DNA of 64,000 nt from Macrophomina tecta (lineage: Eukaryota; Ascomycota; Dothideomycetes; Botryosphaeriales; Botryosphaeriaceae): contig JAKSGN010000037.1 of assembly GCA_024180945.1 (NCBI GenBank), forward strand, positions 2,299,501 to 2,363,500, read 5' to 3'. The notes beneath the pieces were generated by a model. The model was not told the DNA's origin, made no database searches, and worked only from the letters and a program-made list of their open reading frames with translations. A program made the position numbers and the translations under genes. This document shows, piece after piece, positions 10,584 to 20,718 of this stretch (position 1 is its first letter; each line of letters opens with the position of its first letter).

Positions 10584-11223
10584 TGTAGTTAACCCGCGAT
10601 AGTTATCTTTAAGACTTATAAATTTCGGTTATTAATTAGCATCTTAATCTCTTACTCTTTCTTTCCTGCGTCTCCTCGCTGGTTCTTAGTATCCGCTAAT
10701 TAGAGTCGCTGTTTATAGCCAAGCCTTCTTCTCTGACGACGACGGAGCGTGCGCGGCGAACAGGAAGCAGTAACGCGGTAGCGCGCTCTACTTGAGGTTG
10801 GTAATACGACTGCTCGGACAGGCATGTGTATTATAGTAATAGATGGCTTGCGAGTAAAAGGGAGGCCCAGCGGGGTGGCTAAAATTAAGTGGAAAAGAAG
10901 GGGGCTTTGAACCTTGAAAGCTACTACTGTTGACCGTCCCGCTGACCTCTGTGAAAAAGACGCATCAGCGGCAGGGCACGGGATGGACTCCGCCGCCAGC
11001 GAAAACATCGATCGCGCCTTTGGCCACGTCGATTAGGCCACCGCCATACAAGAAGCGCAGAGCAAGAGCGCGGTGTCGGCCTTGGAACCTCCGGCTGACT
11101 CGCGTCTTCCTGTTGATGACGGTCGTCCGTATATGTTAGATCGATTTGGTCCGGTGTTTGGCACTGCTCTTCGTCGCACTCCTACTCCAGAGCGCCGCGT
11201 TCTTTGATCATGTGAAGGACATT
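10584..11223. other. No supportable gene
   Basis: The sequence returns to balanced composition at about 10690. Short basic frames on both strands carry no recognised motif. Confidence 0.4.
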
Positions 11224-11618
11224 TCACGCTCTATGCCACACTGGACTGTTTAGGCACGCTTGCTTCAGCTTGGCTTTAAACTCGTCCACGGATACTGGGA
11301 GGATTTCTTCCCACAGCTGCTCCTGGGCCTCAGCCCTCTTGATGTACGTGCGTACCGAGGCATGCTCACTGGGTGTCTTGAGAAAGGCTCGACGCTTATC
11401 GTGGACGGCTTTGCGGGGTTCGATTAATTGCGCGTGAGTAGAGGGCATATCCGTGTCTCGTGCCAGGGTGATGCGGTCGAGAATGAACTTGGCGATGGGC
11501 GGCTTATTCCCGACATCCTGATAGCTGTACCTCTTGCTGGCTAGCTCCCTCCGAGCCTCGTCCGGCTTCATTCGCCACTGGTTTTCTCTCAAGACGCAGG
11601 CAGATCCAGGGAGGGTAA
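11224..11618 (-). pseudogene. Hypothetical gene fragment truncated by an LTR
   Basis: The minus-strand frame ends at 11224 and reads as a charged, mainly helical protein (for example QWRMKPDEARRELASKRYSY and a C-terminal EEILPVSVDEFKAKLKQ). The open frame formally extends to 11772, but upstream of 11618 it runs into an LTR, so only about 130 residues are original. The start and N-terminal part are missing, and I do not find the remainder on the other side of the LTR before the HET gene. Family not recognised. Confidence 0.5.
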
Positions 11619-12639
11619 TGTAACGGCAGGCCCCTGCCGCCAAAGGATCCAAATACGAAAGAGGGCGGGTAAGCTGCAGAGGATTTAGAGTACCGTGACT
11701 GAGGACTGCGTGAGAAGGCTGTATTACCAAAAGAGACCAATATCTGCGGTTGAAATTGACCACGAAGGTCAAAGTTGTCGAAAGAGTGTAGTATATATCG
11801 AGTGGGAGAGTTAATGCGACCTACTGGGGCGTTGTTACTTAGCACGTTCGGTGGAGCGTGCCGTCTTTTAACGACTCACCTTACATGCCGTCCTTCGAGG
11901 GCGCTGGTGGAGCACATGTGCTTGCATCACGTGATACAGAAGCGCTTTTGCTTGGGCGCTTCGAGCACTACCACTTCCTCAGTCCTCTTTATCCCCAGTG
12001 CTGACGCTGCGCCGTACCATGGGTGTGAAGTAGTCTTGTGTGCGCGATGTGCAGAGACCCAATTGCCGGCAATATGTCGGGTTACTACTTTGAATTGGCC
12101 ACGGACGGTCGAACGTCCAGCTAAGGAGTGTGCCTATGTACGATGGGAAGGCTATGACCATTCGATGGATTATGGCCGATGGGGAGACCCGTCCTGACCC
12201 GAGTCGTGGCGGATAGTGGCTCTCCTCGACCAGGTATCCTTAGTTCGTGCGGTGCTGAGTCATCCCGGCGCTTACTGGGGTTTCATTTTCTGCGGACCCG
12301 ATTCTCTGCGCGGGGTACGGACGACATACTACACTGGCCCACGTCTTGAGAGCCGTGCACGGTACCGTTTCTCGGAATCCCTGTTCTCGGCTCTAGAGTT
12401 ACTTCATCCCGTACGGGACTCCTGACTCGTCCGCAACTCTGGGCTTCCTGATTCCCGTGCCGGAAATCCTCCCCCTGCGGGATTCTCCTGCTCAGGGCTC
12501 TACCTGGTCTCTCCAACCTTCGCGGGCTTTGCTCCCGTGGCGATAAAACGTCGGCTGGATTCACCCCCTGCAGGATCCTTTCGCCTGCGAGAGCCCCGTG
12601 GTCTGGTTGTCAGGCCGTTGTCCGGCTGGGTTCGTAACA
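11619..12639 (+). mobile_element. Solo LTR-like insertion related to the gypsy LTR family
   Basis: Starts TGTAACGGCAGGCCCCTGCC and ends TTCGTAACA, the same TGTAAC...GTAACA termini as the solo LTR at 7388-7823. The first 200 bp align with that LTR (AAGGATCC, GACTGMGKACTGCGTGMGAAGGC, TTGACCACGAAGGTCAAAG), while the rest is unique. The flanking 5-mers GGTAA (11614-11618) and GGTGA (12640-12644) fit a target duplication with one mismatch. At about 1 kb it is twice as long as its relatives, so it is either a longer LTR subfamily or an LTR with a later insertion. Confidence 0.55.
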
Positions 12640-12760
12640 GGTGACCCCGCAACCACGGCGGCGCTGATAGCACGTGACTAGATAGCTGGGTGAACGGCGC
12701 CGATAAAACCCAGCCGGTGCAAAGTCAGCTAGAAAACTGCGGACAACTGGCGACAGGTCA

Positions 12761-14941
12761 ATGGCGTCTTACAGCTATAAACCACTGCGAAGTGCCTTGC
12801 AGGAGATTCGACTCGTTCATCTTCTGGCCGGCAGGTTTAAGGACGACATCAGAGTCCGCATCGTCCATTCGCCATTCCTCCTGCCGGCCACTCCTCCAAC
12901 AAAGGCAAACGACTTCCAGCTTGACTCTTTCCAGCGCTTGGTCTCCTGGCCCTGGGTGATAGAAGAAACCGAGGGCGGTGACGTTATTGTGTTCAACGTC
13001 GTCACTGGCGAGACGCATCCTCTCCGGGCCGGGCCGCAATCCCGTGCGGAGGCTCCAGAATACCAACCGCAATACGAGGCTTTGTCGTACACCTGGGGAG
13101 ATGCCGATCTCTCCGAATTCGGCCAAGTTGAGGATGGCCAAAGCAATCGAGAGCCTTCCGCAACGTTGCCGCTGCGCCCCAACCTGGCGTCCGCGCTCCG
13201 CTACTTGCGCTACGCAGACAGGACTCGGGTCTTGTGGATCGACGCGATATGTATCAATCAAGAAGACATCGAGGAGCGCAATGAACAGGTGAAGCGGATG
13301 ACAAACATCTACGCAAACGCCCAGCGGGTGATAGTTTGGCTTGGCGAAGAGGCCGACGACAGCAAACACGCGCTTGCAACACTACAGCATGTCGGCCGGC
13401 AAATCGGGACAACAAAGAGTGGCCGAGTCATTGCCGCACCTGACGCCGCAGAGCCCCACCTATGGAGGAATGACCACGCACCCTCCTTCGGCCATCGGAC
13501 GTGGCAGGCTCTAATGGATTTCGTCGAGCGCGCGTGGTTCTACCGGATCTGGTGCTGGCAAGAGATTAACCTGGGCAGCCGGCACGCGCTTCTTCAATGC
13601 GGCGGCGATACGATATCGTGGAGCACTTTTTGGGTGGCGGTGCTCTGTCTACACAATAAAGACCGCTTGCCTTCCATCCGCTTCCGTGAGCGTTGCCGGC
13701 ACATTGTCTTCCTCAAGTACGACATGGCGGGCCACTCAATGAGCAACATCCTCGACATCAGCCGGAGCAAGGGATGTGCTAATCCAAGAGATAAAATCTA
13801 CGGACTCTTGGGCCTCACCCCGACATCCTTCAGGTCCAGTATCGTGGTTGACTACCTACGGCCCGTCCAGGACGTGTACAGGGAGGCTTTTCTCATGCAT
13901 TTGAATACAACAAAGCGGCTGGAGCTGTTGAAGCATTGTGATCTAGCCAATCGCCAGATCGGCGGACCGTCATGGGTGCCCGACTGGTCGAAGACAGAAT
14001 TTGCAGCTCCGATTTTGAGCCAGCAGCTTTCTTCGGGAATCTCGCGGGCATGGTTTACTTACGTAGAACCAGACGTGCTCGAGGTTGTCGGAAAACAGCA
14101 TGCCACGATAACGACTGTCAGTGGCATAGCCTCCAAGGTTGAGGAGGAGACACTCCTGGCAGTCGGGAATTGGTTCCAGCAGTTGCCAAGCCAAAGCACC
14201 TACGTCACCGGGGAGACGATGGAAGCCGCCTTTATCCTAACACTTTGCATGGACCGGACAAGAGAACGGCACCCGTACAGCCACTTCTTAAGCATCCCGG
14301 AATGGGTTGAAATGCTCCGAAACATTCTGTCTCTGACCACCAACTCTCAGAATAACACGATATATTCCGCCAGGGAGACAACAAACCTCATACAGAAGAT
14401 TCGTGGTCGTCGGCTATTCACCACTAGCACTGGGCACATAGGCACAGCCCCAGCTAGTGCTCAAGTGGGTAAGTTGGGGATCACGACGTCAGCCCACTAG
14501 GAAGCTTTAAACTGATTGTTCCTAGGGGACTCAATCTGCCTTATCTTAGGGACTTACGCCCCCATGGTCTTGCGCCGGACTTCATCTGGGAGATTCCACG
14601 TCGTGGGAGAATGTTATGTGCATGGCCTCAGTGACGCAGTGGGCATCCTTGGGCCGTTGCCGGACCACTGGAAGACAATTATTAGAGGCGATGCCTTGGG
14701 AAGACCAATGCAACGTTTTATCAACCCCAGGGGCCACGAGGAGGTTGTAGATGACCCACGGCAAGATCCCTTGCCATGGAACTGGGAGCGAGCAGCGTAT
14801 GAAAGAGTTGCCGATGACCCAGACATATTTGAAAGGTTCAAAAATCTCGAAACCGGTGAGTTGGTAAACTACGACCCGAGACTGTTGCCCGACATGCTCG
14901 AGTCTCGCGGGGTTGTGCTGGAGTCATTCATGCTTGTCTGA
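12761..14941 (+). CDS. HET-domain protein (heterokaryon incompatibility)
   Basis: A 707-aa protein from exons 12761-14468 and 14526-14941. The intron has donor GTAAGT and a TTCCTAG acceptor and keeps the frame; without it the first exon stops at 14500. The N-terminus has the usual Y-x-PL-x(n)-IRL lead of HET proteins (residues 5-18). The HET domain follows: YEALSYTWGD at 105-114, LWIDAICINQED at 158-169, ER-x2-QV-x2-M-x-NIY and VIVWLG near 190-195, then a WFYRIWCWQE segment. The C-terminal part contains a conserved-type GRFHVVGECYVHG block encoded partly in exon 2. HET proteins mediate allorecognition and programmed cell death on fusion of unlike hyphae. Catalytic detail is not known from sequence alone. 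The gene is intact, with no RIP-type stops, and starts 122 bp from an LTR. Confidence 0.9.
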
Positions 14942-15240
14942 GAGATAACAATATATTGGGTAGGAGCCTCTTCTTGCCGAGCGGGAGGTAAACCAATTAG
15001 TAAGCCGTTGGTTATATTAACTTCTCTTCGTTTTTCCACTGCGAGAGCTACTCCTGGCAGAGCTATAGATTCGAGGTATACGGAATACCTATCATGGTTT
15101 AGTCCTAATGGTACTCATTATTGCCAATATACTACCGATCCAATCCAATACTCTAAACACGTCCAAAACCTCAACAATTAGCAATCCATAGCTCAGACGG
15201 TGCTATAATTGTAGCCAGGAACACTTGAATAGCTTATGAG
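14942..15240. other. Terminator and spacer downstream of the HET gene
   Basis: AT-richer 3' flank with no open frame of note. Confidence 0.4.
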
Positions 15241-15683
15241 TCATTCGTTTGCGTTCTCACCTCGACCACTCAAGCCTACTTGTCTATTATTGTTACAGTC
15301 GGTGCTGAGCTTGACGACGCGCGCGAAGTCGGCCGTCTTGCTGCCGCCCTTGGCCGCGGGTCGCTGGGACGAAAGCGTCTCTTGGAGAACCCAGCGGCGG
15401 CAGAACCACGAGCAGACGAAGAAGTGCTGGAGAGCGGTGATGGGACAGGTCTCTTGGCTGTGATTGATTTGAAGTAGTTCTTGCACAGGGCGGATCGGCT
15501 TCGGCTTCTCCGCGACCACAGCGATCGCTGAAAAAGGCAGAAAGGGCCAGAAAGTTGCATCCCGGGAGTGCGGCGCGACTGAGGCGAAAAACGACTGCGC
15601 GAACAAGTCCAACTCGGCAAAGGTGCTGGCCTCGGTAGTTGCATCTTCCAGGACTGCTCTGTCGCCATCTTTAGCTTCAGCAA
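15241..15683 (-). pseudogene. Possible HET-domain remnant
   Basis: Two minus-strand frames overlap here. One (15612-15241) contains WFCRRWVLQE preceded by a helix, which resembles the W[FY]-x-R-x-W-[VI]-x-QE motif found in the second half of HET domains (compare WFYRIWCWQE in the neighbouring intact gene). The signature YxALSYxWG and LWIDAxCINQ motifs are absent, and the N-terminal part would have to be in another frame. It may be an old degenerated HET gene; the evidence is a single motif. Confidence 0.3.
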
Positions 15684-16519
15684 GCCTGGGAGGGTCAGCG
15701 CGCCAGCCTAGTAGAGAATTCCTTTATACAATTGCCAAAGTCTTTATTTCCTTTCAGTTCTGATAGTTTCTCAAAGTAACGTGAGCGATCTTGCGCCAGT
15801 GAGTCACGGCACCCGCCGGTGCCAAGAGCGGGTGATTGTTGTCCCGGCTCCGTCTCCGCATTTGCGGTCTCCGGCGTCGGCTCCACCACTAACACTAACC
15901 ACCAACCACCAGCCACCACTGCGACCCGCGCATCCACCTTCGCGAGACATCTTCCGTTGCAACGTACACCACTCGCCGTCGCTGATCCTCTCACGCCGCC
16001 CGCTCCATCCGGCTCCCGTCGACGTCTTGCTGTCGCACACGCGGTCCTCCGCGGTCAGTCCACGTCGTTGCTCCCCGACGCGCCGAGTCAGGGCTGCTCG
16101 CCTCGCATACAAATCAAAGCCCGGAGGGTGGTGGGGTAGGTAGTGGCACATTTGCACAGGCTCAACCGTGGTAGGGCCCCGTGCAACCACGGGGCGCCGT
16201 TCGCGTCAGCCCCAGGCTGGTGCAGGATGCGATGAGACCTCGCGAGCAGGCCATGCTTCGTGCACCTAGCCCCGTGCTAGGGGCCTGCAGGGGCCCTTTG
16301 GGGCCGCCGTTACTCGAATCCTCGTGTCTCGGGCCAGTCTGTGAGCTTGGCGTGGCCACGCGGCCGCGTGCTGAGCCAAGGCTGCTCTGAATCGCGACAT
16401 TCTCAAAGCCTGGGTGGGAGGGCATTATCAGCGTTGCGAAATACGCTGAGGGATCCTCTTTGCGCGCCAATCTTCTCAGAACAACGCACGGCTGACTCAT
16501 CCAATGCAGGTTTGCCCGC
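15684..16519. other. Spacer and upstream region of the 16.5-kb gene
   Basis: Proline/histidine-rich short frames of high GC on both strands, typical of chance frames. No conserved motif seen. Confidence 0.4.
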
Positions 16520-17975
16520 ATGGCTTCCCCCACTCCCCCTTCTTCCGATGACCTGCCGGGCTCGATCAAAAATGCCTCCAGTCTACTTCAGTGGCGCTCC
16601 GACGTGGGAGATGTTGGGCGTCTCGGCTGCGCGTTCCCTACACAGGCATGTCGCGTCTTCTCGCACATCGGCTTCGACGACTCGCAGCAGACCGGGTTGT
16701 TCCGCATCAGCGTGCCCGTGGCCCTGAAAAATGCCGGTGACAACAGAAAAAGCGTGCTCTACATCTACATCGACCCCGAGCATATCTCGCATTTGCAGCG
16801 CCTGCCCTTGGATGATGGCGAAACGACTCAGCTCGGCGTGAGCACCCTGGTTTCCCACGCCAGAGAGTGCACGTCGCCCGACGACATCATCGCCCTCCAG
16901 TTCCTTCTGAAGCAACACGTGACGATAGTCGGCGTGAAGGGAACGGTCAGCCTTACTCCGAAATCAAAAGCCGCCGGTAAAATACTCGAGTCCTTGCGTT
17001 CACTCTCGCTAGCCACAAACATCACCGTGTATCTACCAAATAACGGAACGCTTTCTAGGCATGTGGACGGCTTATGTGCCAGTGCTACCCGAGGTTCCCT
17101 CACGGCCTTGCAGAGACATACATTTGATACCTTGTATGGCGGAGCTGGCGGTGTAGACATTGGAAACTTGCTCGCTCGATTTGGACATGGCAGCATTCAA
17201 GACCCCGAGACTGACCCGCCCCCCTACAATGGTCTTTCGCCCACAGCAGAGCCGAAGCCTTCGCTCCCGCGAAAACGTAAGTCTGACCTGTGAAATTGCC
17301 TCCTTCGGTCTTGTGTCAGCTTTCGTCGCCAGCATTTCCATCCCTTGTGCCATGTAAACAATCTTGTTGTATGCTGTGTCGTCCTTTTTCATTCAGCTTA
17401 CAAGCTTTGCACTAGGACGTGTGCTGAGTAGAAGCCCCGCACCGCCAAGGCCAGGCCCATCAAAAATCACAAAAACCATGCACGAACGGCTGTCGGCACT
17501 GGAGTCGGAACTCTCGGTGCTGCGTTACCAAGTCGGCATGCAAGAACGCGCAGGTAGTCCCACAGAAGACGGCTCCGTCGCCGACCGGCTCGACCGCTTC
17601 GAGGAGGAACTGCGGTCTTTGCGCGCGTGAACGGAGCGCATCGAAAGCCGTTTGGGCCAGCAGGACGAACTTGAACGTGACATTATGTGGAAAGTCGATG
17701 AGCGCCTGGATGAAGTCCAAGACACTGAGACAATCATCACTGAAAAGGTGGAGGACATGCTTCTGCAGGGGCAGATTGACTTCAAGGGCTGGGTGTCGGA
17801 GCAGGTTTGGGATGCGGTGCATGAGCAGCTCCCCGACGCACTTGGACCGGAGATTGACGAGCGCATCCATGATGCCATTGAGGGCGCTATTGCGATGAAG
17901 GTCGAGGAGCGTATCCGTAAATGTGTTCGCGATGCCATTAGGACCATGTCGTTCAGATTCGATTCCCCCGGATAA
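16520..17975 (+). pseudogene. Coiled-coil protein of unknown function, one nonsense codon
   Basis: Exon 1 (16520-17276) encodes a globular N-terminal part with a GLFRISVP and YIYIDPE segment, then an acidic/proline linker (DPETDPPPYN) and a basic KRK tail. A 139-bp intron (donor GTAAGT at 17277, acceptor CACTAG ending 17415) joins exon 2 in phase. Exon 2 encodes a long coiled coil that continues to 17975. At 17628-17630 a TGA interrupts the coil in frame; the same frame resumes directly with matching heptad character, so a single CGA-to-TGA change is the likely cause. The fold resembles a common fungal hypothetical family; I cannot name a function. Without the stop it would be about 438 residues. 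Readthrough, or an unrecognised intron removing the stop, is possible but unsupported. Confidence 0.65.
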
Positions 17976-19880
17976 AACGTAAGACGACGCCATCCATCGG
18001 CGGATCAAGACCCAAGTGCATTTGTGATCATGCCCAGCTCTCTTGGTGGAACTGCGCGCTAACGACACGATGTTCAGAAAATGGATGGTGGGTGTAGTGC
18101 TTGACATGCTGTCCGCTGAAGAGCACCTCTTGACCAAGGACTTCAGCAGCTGATCGAGCGAGACGTCTTTTCAGGAGGGGTCTCTCCGGATTCGGGCCAC
18201 CGCTCATACTGGGCCGGATTGAGAACGGCTGATTATGCAGTGCATGAGGCAACATCAGCCTACGCCGTGGATGCGAGCCTTCATGCCGGCAGTACTGTTC
18301 GAAAGGTTGCCGCGTTTTACTTGTCCTCTTGGTTATTGTAATGCCGCAGACTCTATGCTCCAACCGACCATTCCGGTCTTCGCTCTTGCGTTCTTGATCT
18401 GCGCCCAGCTCTGTGGCGGTGCCGGTTCGGTCTGGGAATGCGATGCTTGTCTGGCCGGCCACAACTGGCGTTCTCGCAGTTGTGAGTCTTCCATCTGCCA
18501 CTGCTGACTTCGCAGGCAGCCGGAGTCGCCATCGTGGGAGATGTACCGGCTCTCTTTGGCGCGTCAACATCGCCTCTCCTTGCAGCAGCCGCAATGCCCC
18601 GGTTTTCGGAGGCGCGGCCAAGGACTACATGCTAACCAGCTATAGGAATGACACGGTCGCCGAGAAAATAACGCTCGTCCTAGGATAGACAGCAGCCTCC
18701 CGCATCAATCAAGCTTTCTTCTCTCGTTTTGGTTCACCAGTGAGGTTCAACAGTTGTCAGCCTCACCGGGGCGACGTCGCCGGGCGCTTGCCCGTCCGTG
18801 CGCTGCGGCGTGCGTGGGTGCTCGGCGTGCCCCGGATTCCCGTTCGCGCCCACACGACGTCGGGACGGCGGAACGGCGGCTAACGCGGAGCGGCAAGTTG
18901 ATCGACAGAGGCAGCTTGCGCGGCAGTCAAAGACGCGATTGGTATTCAAGATGACTTGGAGTAGCTCGGATGTCGCCCTAGATGGCTAACACAATGCCCA
19001 AATGCCGTGTCCGGCCGAGAATGCAAAGCGCTGTCGCCCTCAGTCCTCCTCGTCGCGCACGTGCCCGCACCCCCGGCGCCCGCCTCCCACGGTGCTGGCC
19101 GAGACTACGTCATCCACCATCCTCACCGCCGCCTCCGCCTGCAGGAATAGGCCGGTCAGCGCGCAGTCGCGTGCAGGCGCGTGCTCGAGCCGTAGTGAAT
19201 GCAGAGTCGAGCACATGGCGGTCAACACCGCGCTGACGTCCGTCCGGAGCGGCAAGGGGTCGTGCTGGTCGGCTTGCTCCGCGTGGGGCTGCTTGGCCTG
19301 CTGCTGCCGCAGATGCTGGCGCCCGTTGCTGGGGGCGAATAGGCGTGGACGGCCACGGCCGTGGTCGCGGTGGGCGGAGGCGATTCCCGAGGAGGCGGTC
19401 GTGCGATGGGACAAACAAAGTGCTGGATCATGTCTCGGATCGGTTGTCGCCCGTCCTCCTCGTCGCCCGCCACGGGCAGGCCCGGCTGCGGAGGACGCAG
19501 CTGGAGGGCTGGCGGGCTGGAGAGCTGGAGAGCAGCGCAGACCTGCCCCAGCGGAGGCAGCGAGCCACCAGGCCAAAAGCGGCAAAGCGGACGGAAGGTG
19601 GAAGCAGGCGCCAGACACGTCGGGCCAAGTTCAGCCCAACATCTACTCACCACTACCAGCCCACTCGCGCCCAAGTTCGCTCTCACCGACGGACGCATCC
19701 AGAACGCACCTGCTCGATCCGCCTTCATCTCGTCATTTTTCATCGCCCCCTCTCGCTCCCGAAATTTCATGCCGCGTCTCCCCCGCTCCACTGTGCTCCG
19801 CTCTTTCGTCCTCACCCTCACCCTCACCTCGCCCGTCGCTCTTCGCTCTGGCGCCGAGCATTGACGCCCGGACCACTCGC
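17976..19880. other. No confident gene; overlapping GC-rich frames
   Basis: Three overlapping short + frames occur at 18235-18688, one beginning with a hydrophobic, signal-like stretch at 18355. The suggested intron would be only 34 bp, so I do not call a gene. At 19002-20078 and 19222-20406 (opposite strands) long frames arise from GC-rich sequence. A minus-strand segment near 19040-19240 has a protein-like helix (DVSAVLTAMCSTLHSLRL) that may be a relic. Confidence 0.35.
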
Positions 19881-20718
19881 ATGGCCTCACGCCCGCCGTC
19901 ACAGTCGCCCGCGCCAGCAGAGCCGCCCGTCGAACAGCAAGCTCAGCAGCAGCCTCCGCACCTGCAGTCGCCCTTTCGTTCTGGCATCGCCGATCTCGAC
20001 GCCCTTGCGCGCAAAGGCTGCACCTTGATGGAGTGTGCCGGTCGAGGCAATCGACGCCGCCCGCCCTTGGATGCTTGATTTCCGACAACTCCCCGGCAGC
20101 CGGCGATGGTGACAACGCTGTCGAGGAGCCAGCCCCGGAGCTCGGCAACCATGCTTTCGAGTGTTGGTGCCGCTGCAGTCTCCCTTTTGCTGGCTGGAGC
20201 TCATCCGTGCAGATCCCAGGGGCAATGTCACGATGGACCAGGTCCTGGCTGCGACTGCTGCCTGGAACAAGTACTTGGACAGCTCGGCACACGCCTTTCT
20301 CGACCGCGCCGACCAAACTATCGCGCGCGCACGCTCTCTGCTTGCCACCGTGAACGACTTGCAACAGATGACACGCCAGCCTCAGAGTACCTGCATCAGT
20401 GCCCACTCAATTAACCGCCAAGTTCAAAGAGTGCTTAGAAGAGCTCCAAGCCGTGCAAAGGCTATGCGGCAGCGGCAACACCCTCTCGTCTCGCCGACGG
20501 AACGACTTGGAGCAGGACCTGGATGCGGAGCACGGCCATCTGGCGTCACGAAACGGCGGATGCGGAAGCGAAAAACGCGTGGACGAGTTCCAGAAGCACT
20601 CTAGAATACTGGGCCAGCGGCGTGGAGGAGCAGACGAGGCGAGGCTTGAGGCGCTTGGAGGAGTCGCGGCTACAGGCTCAGGCCCTGCTGGAACCCTCCG
20701 CCGGCGGAGCACCGTGAC
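19881..20718 (+). pseudogene. Degenerated coiled-coil gene with several frameshifts
   Basis: Starts at an ATG with a Pro/Gln-rich N-terminus (residues 1-32), then SGIADLDALARKGCTLMEC. Protein character then jumps frame at about 20035 (VEAIDAARPWMLDF), 20160 (VLAATAAWNKYLDSSAHAF, then RADQTIARARSLL), 20400 (LTAKFKECLEELQAVQRLCG) and 20553 (ADAEAKNAWTSSRSTLEYW, then QTRRGLRRLEE), ending at a TGA at 20718. Every segment is a charged helix, consistent with one coiled-coil protein of about 270 residues broken by at least three indels. No introns with acceptable signals account for the shifts. The architecture resembles small coiled-coil adaptor proteins; the family is not assigned. Confidence 0.55.

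Noticed and set aside
18355..18504. Signal-peptide-like start with several cysteines
   Set aside because: The only intron that would extend it is 34 bp, below the size of every other intron here, and the frame is short; not called as a secreted protein.
19002..20406. Two long opposite-strand frames (358 and 394 aa)
   Set aside because: Both arise in GC-rich sequence, overlap each other and a better-supported coiled-coil relic, and have Ser/Pro/Arg-rich, motif-free translations.
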